64,000 bases of DNA. It comes from Aphelocoma coerulescens. Taxonomy: Eukaryota > Chordata > Aves > Passeriformes > Corvidae. The stretch is taken from positions 11,174,001-11,238,000 of the forward strand of contig NC_091013.1 of assembly GCF_041296385.1 (NCBI RefSeq), given 5' to 3'. Shown piece after piece: positions 1-14,400 of this stretch; the stretch's first letter is position 1, and each line of letters begins with the position of its first letter. The notes under the pieces are model-generated. The model ran no database searches. It was not told the origin of the DNA and saw only the letters and a list, made by a program, of their open reading frames with translations. The translations under genes were made by a program, and so were the position numbers.

Positions 1-2491
1 AAATGAATATGGAAGATATTGCATAGCATATATTTCTTTCTGTGGTTGCCAAAGCAGAACCTCAAAGCTGTGCTCACGGAGAAAGAAAGTAACAACTCTG
101 CTCTAGAAAGAGAAGAAGCTCAGATGTAATCCACTAAAATAAACTCCAAGAAGAACACAGAGAGGAAGATAACTAAGCTACCAATGAAACTGCCCAAGAG
201 ATAGAGGCTCTTTAGTAGTGGAGGATAACTGAGTTTGTGAGATAAACTCTAAAATATCCTGAAGAAAGCATGAGAAAACCATGACATATCTAGTAGATAC
301 CATTAAGACAAAATGCCCACTTACCCAAAGAGAAAGTGGATGTGCGGACTGATCTTTAAAGACTGAAGTTGACTTTTTGATGATTTATTGTATGCTTTCT
401 GAGCATCTGCTGAGACCACATATTTTAAGCAATACTTAGGAACGCTGATCTAAAGGATGCACTTTCCCGGTGCACTGGTGGAGGAGCATGACACACAAAA
501 AGAAGAAAACTGCTTGTCTGAAACAGTGACCAGTTCAGCTCTTGCTGCTACAATTCTGGACGGTGAGGATGAACTGTGACTGTACTGTCCCGATCCAGCA
601 CAGACACCTGGCCTGTATCAGTCCTGGAAACCCAGGTCAATGCTGGGGTTACCACTTGCTCTGTCGGAGCCAGCTGATTTACAGCCAAACCTGCTGGGCA
701 GGATGCTGGAGCAGAGGCAAAGATAAGGGGTGTCTCTCCCTGGGATGACCGTAAGGGAACACTTAGGTGGGAGCATTGCAGGCAAGCAGAGTGGTCAGGT
801 TTGCATTCTGGATTCTAAAGCACAGACACTTGTGCAGCAGGAGGTATTTGTTACAGACTTATACATGCAACTTGAAGATGGCTCCACCTCTGCTATCACT
901 TATGGCTATTTCAACAGGTTATTGTGGAGTTTTATACATGGTCAAATTATGTGAAGTTTATACGCTGGCTGAATGGTTTCCCACCAGCAGGTTCCTGCTT
1001 TTCTTCAATATACCCCAAAACATAATTTCCTGCTCGGGTTTCCTGAGGTGAGTTCTTGATAACTGTGGCACACTGCAGTCATGTTATCCCCTCATATTCC
1101 AGGGCCTTTGACATTTCAATCTACCTATCAGTGGTTTGTTAACAGAATGTACGTCTATATCCATATTGCAGCTCCTTGTTATCAACCTCTAATTGCAGTA
1201 ATGCTCTTGGTCCATTATCAGAAGAGCTTATTCATAGCATTCGGTTCTTTCCAGATTACAGCACTCTTCTGCAGGAGCAGAAGCTCCTTGGGGGCAGAGT
1301 TAGAGCTGGGGTGGAAACTGTCCCAGCTGCCTTATTTCTGAGTCATCCCTGTGAGTACATTAACTTCTTTTTAACTGCATTGATTCTTCTATGCAGTTTA
1401 ATAAGATTCTAATGGCTACAAAAGAATGATTTGTCCATATATACTCCTTATTGAGGATATTAGGACAAAAGATAATAAGGGCATAGATAAAATCATAAGG
1501 CTATACATTCAGGTGATGAACATCAGTGTAGCAATGGTAAAATTCATCTGTTTATTACAGAAGTAGAAAAATTACCTTTCTAACGACATAAGTTTCCTGT
1601 TATTCCAAGATAAATTTATATCTGGCTGTTCATTCTGTATGAAATTATTTTTGTTATAATAATACAAAGAAATTAAATTACTAACTTTAGCCTCTTTTAT
1701 ACATTTGTTTCTACAGGGAGTCAGCCGGAGGCAACACACTGCTCAGTGTTTCATATGCTATGTGTGTAGTTTATTCTTTCTGTTCTATGGAGAAATAATT
1801 ACGTAGCTAAAGAGTGAGACACTGCACAGTGAGTGCACTACAGCTAAAAGCTTCAAAAATACTTTAGGAAAATTCTTGCTCCCCCTGCAGTCAAAGGAAG
1901 CTTTTGCAGTGAATTTAAGAAGGCACGGAGATGAGCCTTTCTTCTGTGGATGCCCGAAAATGGGCTCGATGTGTGTTTGCTTTGCTTTGTCACAGCTTAA
2001 TTAAGAGAGAAACGAGATGAAAATGTTAACATAAAAATGAGTTTCTTTCTGTTATCTTTGCTTACTGTTTTGTTTGCTGTACTTTTGTAAACAACATGAA
2101 AACAGTGAGTGAACAGAAAAGACCTACACACATGGTGTATTTTGTACAGACTTCTCAGGTGGTGGAGTGTGTGAGTCTGCTAAAACAAAAGAGGACTGAG
2201 GGTATTAGAACTCTTGGAGGCATATGAAATGTAGAGAAATACAGTTCTATTACTTCACAATAAAGGCATGAAGTGAACTTTGAAAATAAATGGTATGTAC
2301 ACTAACTAATTATAATTAATACACATATACATAACACATGATTGAGTAAATGTCTTCTATATATATGTAGTAAAAACAGGGAAAAAATTTTGTTTAATAT
2401 AATATTTCCAGATATTATTATTAAAATAACATCACAGCATAAATAGTAAGTGGATTTCTAATAGTAAATACCATTATTTTAATAAAATAAT
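1..2491. other. Intergenic, nothing recognised
   Basis: AT-rich non-coding sequence. The open frames are short, overlap one another in several frames, and resemble no protein family I know. No CpG-rich promoter, LINE end or LTR end is visible on either strand. Confidence 0.6.
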
Positions 2492-2565
2492 TTAGGTTGG
2501 GAGGGAACTTAGAAAGTCACCCCATCACCTTCTTCTAAGGTTGAAAGCACCATCTGTTTTTTGCC
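2492..2565 (-). mobile_element. Probable CR1 LINE remnant
   Basis: The stretch beginning TTTAGGTTGGGAGGGAACTT resembles the reverse complement of the CR1 3' end, which reads roughly 'ggttggaagggacct' after the terminal octamer repeats. Only a few tens of bases are alignable by eye and the rest has decayed. It would be an old, 5'-truncated copy in antisense orientation. An unrelated chance match is possible. Confidence 0.35.
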
Positions 2566-5527
2566 TAGAGATTCAGTTATGCTATGCCTTCAGTTATCAA
2601 AGGACACAAAATCCAAATGAAAGAATTTCTTACGTATCTTCTCCAAAAAGACTGATTCCTATTTTCTTTTTGCCTCTTCCTCTTTAAAATTTTGTAATAA
2701 TTAGAAGCCTGATATAAAACACAGAGCTCTTCTGTGACTGAACATGAGCAGAAGGTTTCATTTTTTTATAATTTTGACAACTGAGACAGTGTATGTAAAA
2801 CAGGTGGTCCCAGCTAACAAAGCATATTTCTTCTGAGAGCTTTGTGGGCAGGAGAGGAAGGATTTAAGAATGGCACACTATCTTTTGGCTATGCAAAAAG
2901 TCCTCATCAGGTGGACTTTAAAAAACCAGCCTCCCAAAAAAATCTGATACGTAATCACTCACTGAGGAAAACGCTGTTGTGGAACAAAGGTGAGAAGATA
3001 CTTTCCTTGAATGTGGTATGGCCTTCTACACTGTCATGGTTTGACGTGGTAGAGCAGCTGGTGTGTAGATACTGTACTTATTCCACAGTTGCTCTGCCTC
3101 TCATTTGTTGGTTCAAATTCACAGGCTGTCTTGACTATAGGCAATTTCACCAGCTGTGAAAAATTCATTCTGCACTTTCACAAGCAATGCTCAGTTCATT
3201 TACCTCAGAAGGCAAAGAATGAGGAACTGGTCTGTGTTCTGCAACAGAAGCAGTTCAAAGGTGGAGTGTCCATTTATTAACAAATCTTATAAATTATATC
3301 TTATCTCATTAATTCAAATCTTAAGAGGCCCAAATGTTCCTTCTCATCTTTGTGCCTTTAAACATGCACCATGGAACAGGTCAGTCCAATAATATTCTGT
3401 GGCTGTGGGCCTGAGGCCTGGAGAATTAAGGAAAAATAAAAAGTCAAAGGTTGATTCTTTCCAGTCTTCAGGTAAAACAAGTTCTCAATTCTCAAGTGGT
3501 TTCATAAGAATACATTTTTTAGAGGACAGGACAAAGCTCCTTCCCTCCTGCTCTACAAAGATACCCACTGTTCCTCATGTCAGGTTGATGTTTATTGCAT
3601 TAAGAAACATTCCACCCTGTAAGAGGTATGTCTGAATCATAAATAATTCAATTTAGCACTTAAAACAGCAAAAGTGGTAACTTGGCTTCTCCTCCCCTTC
3701 CCTGCCCTCCAGAGCTGCCAGGGTTGTGAGTGCCTGGTAGTTCTGGTAGGTTATCCTTTTTCCTGGGCTGCTCTAAGAACCCGCAGAGTTAATGGGAAGT
3801 GCCCATCCATTGCTGTGCAGAGCTGGTCAGACCTGCTCAGTTCATCCCAGAGGTCCCATTGCTTGGCAGCAAAGCCAGAAACATAATGGCTAAAGTTGTT
3901 TCCTCTCTGTCCTCTCCTTAACCACAACTGGAAGGCAGCATGGCAATGACCAAGCAGCCTCTGCTCTTCAGGATAGCTCGTGCTTCACACTGAAGATACA
4001 GCTGGGTCTGCAGAGAAACTGTGGCATGTAACTGGGGAGATATGGAGATATGGTCCCTTCCCAGTCTTCTCTTTAGAGTGACTTAGGTGATTCAAACACT
4101 TCAGTAAAAAAAAAAAAAAGTCCAACCCTTCAGGGCAGTCATCAGAGATCAGGACTGTTGACCTTAGCAGTCTTACTTTAGAGCTCCTCGGGGCTACCAG
4201 AGAACATTATCAATAATATGCCCACTTTTCTCTGCAGCCTCTGGGTGCTAAACAACCTGCTTTGATAGCAAGCAGCCTTAATCCTGAATTTTGCTGAGGC
4301 GTAATAATATGGAGTTCAAAGTACTGTTCTAGTAAAAGATACAAATGTCCATGGAAATTGATTGCATCATGTATCACACATGGGTGAGTCAGGGAAGTTG
4401 TGAAATATTTTCCAGTTACTGCTAATAGTAAATCCATAGCAGAATGTGAATTATGCTCTCTAAGTGCTCCTTATCATGGTATCTGGTATGTATAATTATT
4501 TTACAGACCTATTATTTTATTTTACCCTGTGACTTAACACAAATGGCTCTTGAGTTTGATGAGGATACAGATGTCTGATAGTTCACTATAATTTTTAGGC
4601 TACAATTTCTGTGTTGTAAATAATGATGTTTGTGCAGCTTGATGTTATGGGAGATTAAAAAGAAAAGCTAATACTAAACATCTCTATGTTCTGATGATTT
4701 ATCTAGTTCTTCCCTAATAAATAGCTTTACCAAGTTGTTAAAGATGCCAACTACCTAACATGAAATAAAAGATTAACAATTTAATTTAAAAAAATGAAGG
4801 AAATAGCCAATTTTACTTGACATCACAGCCTTACATTTTTTCAACATTTCTTTAATGCCCAGAAAGATACAATCATTTGTTAATACTGACTTAGGAGTCA
4901 TCCACATTGTCCTGATCTTTAAGTTTCCTGCTTCTTATTGGTTTCCAGAAATTTCTCCACTCTTTTGGGATTCTTGATGCCAGGATTCATACCTTTTCCT
5001 ATGAAAATGTAATTATTTGGCCTGTGGCCACCACCTTTGGTGTTTTGCTTAGTGGTTACTGAAATCACTTGAATTTGTTTCTGTTTTTTGTAATCACACC
5101 CAAGAGATAGTCTTGTTTCTCTGAAAGTATTATGTAAACTCATGCTTGCTATTAAGTGATTTTATCAGTTGAGAAAATTAGTCATGTAATATTTACAGAT
5201 CTCATTTGGAAACAGAGGATTTTGGCAGTGTTGCCAATATAGCCCCAGTTACCAAATATCAAATACTGCTTTAAGAATAAAAATCTTTCTTTACCTTTAG
5301 TTTCCATTTTCCTCCTTTGTGGTTATTCTGCTACCTCTTTGTCTAGTTTTATATCCAGCTTTTGTCTATTGTGTCACTGTGCTTTCAGTCACACATATTT
5401 GTATATTTCGTTGTATTGTATTCACACATCAATGCTCTTTTATGCTGTAGTAGCAACAAAACTTTGCAGAGGAATATTTGTTGACTGTTGTATCAAATGC
5501 TGTATTTTCTACCTCCTTCCTATTTGG
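2566..5527. other. Intergenic, nothing firm
   Basis: No gene is supported. The stretch contains an A14 tract at 4106-4119. The word TGTCATGGTTTGACGTGG at 3032-3049 resembles the 5' end of some bird LTRs, but no LTR body or matching 3' end follows. The open frames here are short and unrecognised. Confidence 0.55.
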
Positions 5528-5720
5528 GATCACAGACCAGCTGAGGCAGGAAGGCAGCTGTAAAGATCCTCTGGTCCAAATATGTGTGCAGTTTGCTCAG
5601 GACGGTGTCCATTTGGTTTTGAGTATCTTCAAGGCTGGAGCAGAGTGGAAGGATCAGCTCTCTCAAACTGTAGACAATGCTCTACCTAATGCAGCACAAG
5701 ATAATATTGACCTTCTTTCT
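5528..5720 (-). mobile_element. CR1 LINE 3' fragment (antisense)
   Basis: This matches the reverse complement of a CR1 3' end of the Y-like type. It starts with a decayed 'atcacagacc' end, then has AAAGATCCTCTGGTCCA, GCTCAGGACGGTGTCC and TTTTGAGTATCTTCAAGG, which are typical landmarks of this family in that order. It is 5'-truncated and diverged, hence old. Any open frame across it is incidental. The left edge is clear and the right edge is approximate. Confidence 0.78.
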
Positions 5721-8355
5721 ACAATGACATATTGATGGCTCATAATTTAAATTTTTAAATTTAAAATGCTCTATCTTATTTCAAAATCTTTGTATTGTTT
5801 CTGTGCCAGTCTTCCTGAATATGTTTATGCATCTTCAGTAAATTCCCTAAGTACCACATCAAACATACACTTTTCATTAACTCACCAAGTTCCACCTTAG
5901 AGTAAATATGTTTGTTTTCTTCAGAAACCACACGGGATCCATTTTTCTGAAATTGTTTTCCTCTTGTTTATGTAACTAAATAACCTTTTCCTACCAGTCT
6001 TCCTTGCAAAATTCCAGTTGCAGCCTCCATCTGAAAAAGCTTCCATGGTTCTCCATGCCTGTGTAATTGCTCAATTTTGTGTTTTTCTGCCCCTTTCCAG
6101 CAACCACGTCTTTCAAAAAAAATCAACTCAGTGACCTTTTGCTTTCAATCTGCTTTTCAGAAAGTTTTCCATGATAACATTCTTCCCTCTCACTCCATTT
6201 GCCACGTCTCTTGCTCCTGGATAATGCTCAGCAGCAGCAAACTGTGTTGAGCATCATTTCTTAGCAGATGGAGTCAGTGATTTGTCCACACTTGTTCCAG
6301 ACCCTCACATTTTCTGCTTTTCCTTTTTTTCTTCACTCATGGCATGGTTTCCCAGAATTACCTAACTCAAAAAAAAACCCCTTGGACAGTGATGGCTTCT
6401 GGTTTGTATGGACCAAAGTGGAGGAGGGTTTTCTATTATTAGTTTGTTAAAAGTACTCAGCAGATCAACTGCTTTTTCTGTTGCTGCTTTCAGTCACAGT
6501 TTTCAAATGAATGTTACTGACATAGAATTTTGGAATAACTGTAAAAGTTGACTGCTGAAAAGATGAAAGAGTAAGAAAGGGAGGGATGTAGAAATCAGTG
6601 TCAAATTAAGAGCCAGTACTTGAGAAAAAAAATACATGAAATTCACCCAGTTATCACAGGATGGCTCTACCGAGAAACTACTGACATGTGCCAAGACACC
6701 TAAAGTAACCAGACCTCTGTAATACCTCTTGGATTTCTGCAATTTTTTGTGGTATTTTGATACACTAACAAAAAAAAGTCCCTTCTTAGTAGTCCCTGAC
6801 TGCTTTCAATTTTATTGTTACACAGAGATGTAGTAAAAATATAAAAAAGAAAGCCCTCATCTATTGCTCAGTCCTGTTTTACAGATAAAAGCTCTTTGCC
6901 TGATCATAAAGCCTCACCACCAGTGAGTAGTTGTCACTGAACCAAGAAGTACATTAGCAGCCAGATGCATGATTTATTTTTAACAGAGACCTATTGCAAG
7001 CATTGGAATTAGAGTATGTATCATATGACAGGATTTTATACAGGTAGGCAGCCTTTCAGACAATCGTTATTGTTCTTGGAAATGACATTTGAAACTTTTA
7101 TAATATAATTAACCAGTTCTTCCTTCAGAATATCCTGTTTTATCCCACAGGGTGTCTGTAGCCACAGTGGGAATTTGGCAGAAAGCCAGGAAGAAAACTG
7201 CGAACACTGTACTGCACTCATCCTGCAGAGATGTATAGTCTTCCTTGTCCTCGAGGTGCAGCCAGGTGAAAAAACAAGCTCCTCCTCTTATCAGCTGGGT
7301 TTTGCTGAGGCTTAGGTTTTACTAGATGTGGAGACCTGCTGAGAAGGGTATCATGAGCTCACCCAGAGGCAAAAAAGCAGAAAAAGATTCCTGTGAAAAG
7401 AAAGTCAAGCTCTGTTAAAATTGGTAAAACACTTCAGCTCTGCTGCCTAGGATGGTGTGGGCTGCTGGAATCTCTGCTTTAGACACTGCATCTGTAAAAA
7501 GACTCCTTCAATAGAAGGTGGAAGCAGCAAAAATATTTCCTTCCCAACCTACTAGTTAGTCTTATCGGTAATCCAGTGGTACACCTTTCTATCTAATAGG
7601 TAGGATGCAATTAGCTTCTACTTAATTAAGTGAGCATGTGTGAGTTATCATTTCAGACTTGTGAAGCCAGGAATGCAGTGTAACATCCCTGGGGGTTTCC
7701 TATGGTAGGAAGTGATCTGCCATAGTTAGGAACTCAAGCCCTTTTTATTCTGCAGGAGATGCTTTGGATTCAGGGATCTGGGGAATCTGTTTTATTTGTT
7801 TTCTACCTGAAATACTACTTTTGATCACTCCTATTTGCTATGCACACTCAGGTTCATAAAAAATTTGGTATTTTTTACATTGCTGAAATGATTTATGTGA
7901 ATTTCAAGCATTTAAAGACATTTTCAATGTATGAAAACCATTAAATCTAAAACTGAGATAAATCACCAAACCTTCAGTGTATATGTACATATTTTGAAAA
8001 TTTAAATACTTACAGAGGAATGATACATCTTGAGCAACAATCACCCCTCCTTCAAAAAAAAAAAAAAAAAGTAATTGCTACAGCTACACTTCCTCTCTGC
8101 AAATCAACTTTTAAAGGAATAATGAGGCCTACCAGAACACAAATTCTGTGAAAGGATCATAACCAATGTCTGCATCCCAGGAAACTTAAAAAATGACCCC
8201 AGAAGACTGTCTAACAAGATCTGGAAGGTGCAAACATGGGAGTTATAGGTGCTGATCAAGCCTTTTGCAGAGCTGGGTGGTGAGCTGGGGAAGAATATGC
8301 TTCATTGCTTGAGGAGTGGTTGTGGTTTGCATGCTCCCCAGTGTGCTGAGAGTCA
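5721..8355. other. Intergenic, nothing recognised
   Basis: AT-rich, with no recognisable coding exon, LINE or LTR. It contains an A17 tract at 8054-8070 and a short AT-only inverted repeat near 5742-5764. Neither suggests a function. Confidence 0.6.
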
Positions 8356-8425
8356 GGCTTCTCTCTGCTGCTGACTGAAAGGCATCATACCCTGGGGTAT
8401 CTCAGTCAGCAGCACAGAGCAAGCC
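8356..8425 (+). repeat. 70-nt near-perfect inverted repeat (hairpin)
   Basis: Arm 8356-8378 pairs with arm 8402-8425 over about 23 base pairs with one mismatch and one bulged base; the core is GCTGCTGACTGA against TCAGTCAGCAGC. Between them, ATACCC (8387-8392) pairs with GGGTAT (8395-8400) around a two-base loop, with an unpaired 8-base bulge (8379-8386) on the 5' side. The size fits a pre-miRNA-like fold, but the large asymmetric bulge is not ideal for one. It could also be a relic of an inverted transposon end. I recognise no known microRNA seed. The pairing is seen directly; any function is unproven. Confidence 0.55.
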
Positions 8426-11400
8426 ATGCACAGTATCTGTGGTATGCATCAGGATTTCAGGAAATATATTTCTATGTATCTGCACATTGTAGACCACCTC
8501 TAATGCACGTTGTTATTTGAGGGTGCCAGAAAGTAGGTGGCATTTAGATATTCTTGGTTGTTAGTTTAAAACCATCCGTTTCTAAGTTATCAGGGTACTA
8601 GTTCGAAGACAAAAAAAAAAAAAAAAGATAGAAGAATAAAAAAAAGAGAAGTTTTTGGCTTCTGGCCAGACAGTGACAGTGGAAAGAGGGCAGCTTGCCC
8701 AGCCCGCTGCCTTCTGATGCTTTACAGGCCACTCATGATTCATGCTCTGCAGTGCTTAAAGGCTTATATGCCCATGTGTGGTTATGCATGGAAACCTCAG
8801 GATAGTCTCTGCCATCAGTGGGATCACTTGTACAATAAGGTACTTTGTTCAGGATACATCAGTGCATTATTTATGACCATTAGAAAAAAAGGATATGGGC
8901 AGGACAGTTTGATCACTAAAGGTAGATAAGGGGTTATGAATGAAGAGAGTTTGAGACTGAAGGGAAAGATTTCTGAACTGTGACAAGATCAATCTCCTAT
9001 TTCATGTAAATTAGTAAGAGAAGAAAAAGACATGAACTGAAAAGACTTCATTAATTGGCTACTTGTTACTACAAAAGACTAATGCTGGGAACGTAATGTA
9101 GAACAGCTTCAATATGCTATATCCAATACTGTCATCTCTTCCCAAAGAAAACTCCCCTTGACCTTGGAGATTTTATCACAGGGTGCAATGGTCTTGTTTA
9201 TAATTTTCTCATATCAAAGGCCTTGGTTTTTTTTTCCTTGATTTGCACATAGATTGAACCTGTAGAGATGTCTGCATATAACTAAATATTTATGTGATCC
9301 ACAAAGCAGAAAAGAAATTTAACATGGGAATAAATTGTATATTTAATGGACTAGAAGGAGCATGAAAAGCAGCAAATGTTCCCTATTATTGCCCTATTTG
9401 TACTTGAAGTACAAATGCCTCTCTAGTTAATGAAAAGATTTTCTGTGATGAAATGATTGCTTCATTTTGAAGTATCATACTCTGGGTGCAGAACTTGATG
9501 GACATAACTACATGGAAGGTGCTGTGCTCCCTGATTTCCTGGAGTTAAGGCTCTGGGCCCCAAGGACAGCCAGACTTCTCATTGCTGTGTGGGCAATCAC
9601 TGGCCATGGGCAGCTGGAAACAGCAGATATGTTTGGGCAACAAAACTCCTTCATCTTTTCTAGAATGGCAGGGCTCTCTGTGCATCCATGGTCTTTTTTT
9701 CCTCCTTGGAAGTGCATGGCCAAGAGAATGATGTCACAACCACCTTTTTTCCACACAACAGGTAAAGGGCTGGAGTAATTAATCCAGGAGACTCCCTTTG
9801 GCCTGAGATATCAAAACCAGACTTGCCTGGCACTCATTTGGAAGATGGGAATCCTCACATTTTACCTGGAAAATTCTACTGATCTATTTTCTACTACCAA
9901 CAATGAAGGAGGAGGAAAGAAAACTGTGTATGATGGAGGTTCTTCCCTGTTTAAAGACTGCTGGTTTACTCAAATAATTGATTATGCTGGTGCAATTAAT
10001 GCATTGAAAACTGGGTTTTCAGGTCAAATGAAGTTAAACTTCCACATATACTGGGAAGCTAGAAATAGATCTGATTTTGCTGCTGTAAAGAATATAAATC
10101 ATTCATGATTGTTTTTTATGATGAAGTACTGGGTAACATGCTTATCTCCTTCCCATAAAATCTTTCCTTCCAAAGGTCAAGAGGCTTAAAAATATCCCTG
10201 TTGTCCTATTGCAAAAAGTAGTTATAAACTAGGTAATAATCTTAAGGTGGTATCTTTAACCTTTTTAATTTCAAAATTCCTGGTTAAAGGTATAGACATA
10301 TCAAATAAAAATACAGCTAAAATTGTTTGATAACCAGAGACAGCTTGCTATGTACATACCAGCTTGAGTATATGTACAGGAAAACTGATTTATTTTATGC
10401 ACTTATTCCTACTATTAAGTTTAACAAAAAACTATGGAATATTGTCTTATCAAAAGATCCCAATTTATCATTTCTAGAATACAAACATTTTGCCTGCAAA
10501 TGACAGGCACTGCCTTTGCACTCTCTGACCAAACAGGCCCAGGCTAAGCAGAGGCCAACCAAAGCAGAGTGAGGGCAAACAACTAATACATTTGTCTTGA
10601 AGATAAACTCTTGAACTTTAATAAAAAGCTAAAGATCAGAATTACTTAGGATCAAAATTAAAGCAATTTCCTCAAGGAAATTCCTTGTGAGTAGAATAAT
10701 GTGGTAGAGAAGGAAACAAGTCAATTTACTTGAAATATTTTTATTTTTTTGGGGGCGGTGGTTAGGGATACACAATCTTGATGCATTGGGCTTGCTGTAG
10801 TGAATTACACTGAAAAAATAATTTGGCATGGCCTCAGACAATCTGAGCTACATTTACAGATGAAGAGACTGACTGAAAGACTCCCTAGGGTGCTGAAGCT
10901 TTCTTCTCTTTCACATTTATTTTGCTGGCTATGGGAGGCACAGCACACACAGGGATCTTTGCAAAAGGGGTCAGGTGCTGCTGTGTTGTACCCAGCTCAT
11001 TCAGGTCTGGATCTGGCCTCAGAGTGCTGCACTCAGAGCAGTTTATAAGCCACATGGCAAAAATTCATATAGGACAGTTCTGGTTAGCTGAGGATAACTC
11101 TTCCAAGGTCAGGAGTGAATGTGGAAAATGTCACTAGAGTAAGTGGGTGTCCTGAAAGCCTAGACTGTCAGTACATTGATGTGCAATTTCGGTGACAAGA
11201 AATGACAGTTTTACATCTCCCTTCCATAGGTACACAAAGCTGTTGTGCAGAAATGCAGGCAGTGTTTGAGTTCCTCTAGAGAACTGGAAACATTCCACAT
11301 GCATGACAAAAAAAGGCTACTTTTTTGATCCAAATCTAGGTGCCTGAAGGTAAGTCTTAAAATCCATACTTAGTTAAATCTATGAAAGTAGATCGATTTT

Positions 11401-14400
11401 ACAGCGGTTCTGGGTAGCTGTGCTATTCTGGCACTGGAAGCACTTTTACTTTAAAATATCTGTCCATTTGTATCTTCTTGGTTTTGTATTGATTTAGATT
11501 ATTAAAAAAATATTTTGAAAACTCTCTGAGGACCTTTACAGAAATGCTTTTTTATACTACCAGAGTTTTTTCTCAACAGTCTAACTAGAAATACAGAGCT
11601 CTCTGGATCTACAGGAGAGATAAAAACTCACAGATGTTTATTTCTTGGTCCCCTCAATGCATTTCACCCAGGTAAGGAAACATGGAAAAAAAGTGTTGGA
11701 CCAGTTTAAATTTGACAAGGCCTGAGATTGGTCCATAGTACAAATGAGAGATCAGAGAAAAAATTACAATAATGTTAATATTAATGTTAATGTTAAGCAT
11801 GAAAGAGTTGGTCTGTTATGGCAGTAGCTTTGTTTCCACAGGGAGCACTTTTATAGCAAAGGTATCTGATAAGACTTGCATTAAACTGCCAGTGTTGTCC
11901 AGTTTTTGTGCTGTTTAGATGCTGTTGATCCTAGCCTGGCATATGACTGGGTACAATATTACTTATTAAACTATTGTATAAATTAGCTACAGACGTGTAG
12001 GTAGGGCCAGTATTTTTACTTTTTCCATACCTGTGCCTTAGAAGATTTTGGAAAAGGCTTTGATATTAGTCCCAATCATATGTTGCATCATAGTGAATAT
12101 TTAGGAAAATAATGTTAGTAGAAGTATTGTTTCTGGCTGGCAGAGTTGGAGGCTTCTGAGAAAAACACATGGTACTGAATGAGGAAGCTAAAATTCACTG
12201 AGAATTAAAATATATTTCTAGTCTATTTCTCTTATTGTTGCAATGTATGGATGCATAATGATGCCTTTTAAAGCAAATTCTGTATGTCTGACTGGAATAA
12301 ATTTAACCAGTCTGGTTATGTGTTTCAAACAGTATTTGTCTTCTGCCCCTTAAGGAACACTCCAACACCAATCTCAAAGCCATATTCACTGTTCGCACAC
12401 CTCACACTTGGAAGATGAATTGCTGCTTGCTCCAGGTATTTTTTATCCACTGCCCCTGCTAAGACAAACTGCCTGGGTATGGTACTGAGTGCTAAAACAG
12501 ACAAGGCCTAACTTTCAGGTCTAACTTTTGTCCTGGCAAGTGTTTCCAAGTTTGTCAAAGCAAAGCCTGATAAAGGAGCTGTGCTGTGCTGTTTGGTGGA
12601 AAATTGTATGTGCAAAGGTGCACAGACAACAAAGTAGGCCTGCTGTGCAATGCATTTCTGCTTTGGCACCTCACTCTTCTAACTTATTTGGCATGGCAGT
12701 CTTGACATGTCAAAATGTCTCACTGTGTCAGCTAAAAGGAGAGGGATGGATAGTGGCTGCAATGGGGTGCACTGTAAGCTGGCAACAGATGAACTGTTTC
12801 TCTAAGATTGTTTTGAGTATTTGACTCAACAGAGTTTTTCTTACAACAGTCCATCTGCCTGGACTGAGTGTGGTGCAATCAGCGATTTTAGCAGTACACA
12901 GTTTCACAATGAAGTTTCATTTGGACATAAAAGAGGAAGCAAGTTCAGTGTGTTGCAGTTCAGTCAGTTATAAAACCCCCTCATCACCTAAGGGACTTTC
13001 TTTCTATACTTCTTTGCCCTAGATGATTAGAAGTAAAACGGATGTTATCTTAGAAGTGTAATTAAAAAGGAAATAAAAACAGAGCATTGCATTTTGGGGT
13101 AGGACAGACTCACAGGAAGCTTCAAACTAGTAAGAAGACATCAATTTTTCTGTAGCAGGTCAGCTGCTGTATCTTTGGAGGTAAGAACTAAAATATACTG
13201 CACATTATAGAAATGTACGAAAATGTTGCTCTTGCTTATCAAAGTGTCTTGGTTCTGTTTTGTGGGACCACAGCTGATAGCTGGTAAAATGAAGATGCAC
13301 TTTTTTCTGTTTTAAATGCACATGTGTTTGCAGAGTCTCAGCTGCTGTCCACAGGCAGTTTCTGCTGCCTTAAGAAGTGATGAGAATATTTCTAAGATGC
13401 CATCTTCACAAAAATGACCAACCGTGGTTGCAATGAGACTTCAAAATGAAAACAAATAAAATTTCTCCTCTGATATTTCTAAAGACTTTCATAAAATCAG
13501 ACTAAACAGGCTTTTCAGACTATTTTTAAAGTGAGTCTTACTAGCTGTGTTGCTTTTATCATATTTAAGATATTGTTATTGAAATTTCTGTGCATTACTG
13601 TACTAAGTAAAGTCCTCCAACTGGAGTACTCTATTTGTAGATTATAAATAAAAATAGGCACCAAAAGAGATGAATATGGGCATCATATATTAAAAAAAAA
13701 ATCATAGAAAGAAAGATGAGACTTCTCTGAAAACACGATGAAGTTAAAAATTATAAACAAAGAAACCTTATAACTGCATTTTCCCAATTTTCAGTGAATT
13801 TTCTGGTTTGCTGGAAATTCTCAGCTCAACATGGGTGTACATGCACAACATGCCTCCTCTCCCCTCTTTTTTATGCTCTACAGCAAATGTGACTAACATT
13901 TCACTGCCTTTTTGTGGACCATTTCCATCACTCCTTCTGGGAAACACCTTCAGCCTTTTCTGTCTTTCTTGATTTACCCTTTATTCTTTTCATTTCTAGA
14001 AACTGTATTCTCTTCTGTAAGAGTTCACGTGGATTTATTGCCCCTTTACTTCAAATGCTTAGATACAAAATACTGTAGTACATGTAGTTCAGTCGTAACA
14101 GCTAACAACTCATCAAAACAAACACAGACATCCAGAGATATGAAATTATTTCCACCCCAGAAAAAAAAATGATAAAAGCACAGGGTCGAAATATTGTGTA
14201 GCCAAGTCTTCCTTATGAATATGGAGCCTGATTCTTTCCTGCCTCAGATTTCATGCTGTTGCTTACAGCTGTGGATATGAGATGCAAAATGCTATTGAAC
14301 AAGATTGATGGGGTCCTAAACCAACTTTGTCTAGGTATAGATGATGAAGAAAGGTATGGAAAATGAACCAGGCTTGGTCTCTATGAAGTTTCTAACTAAC

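Noticed and set aside
3032..3049. LTR-like opening TGTCATGGTTTGACGTGG
   Set aside because: Only an 18-base resemblance; no LTR body or 3' end follows.
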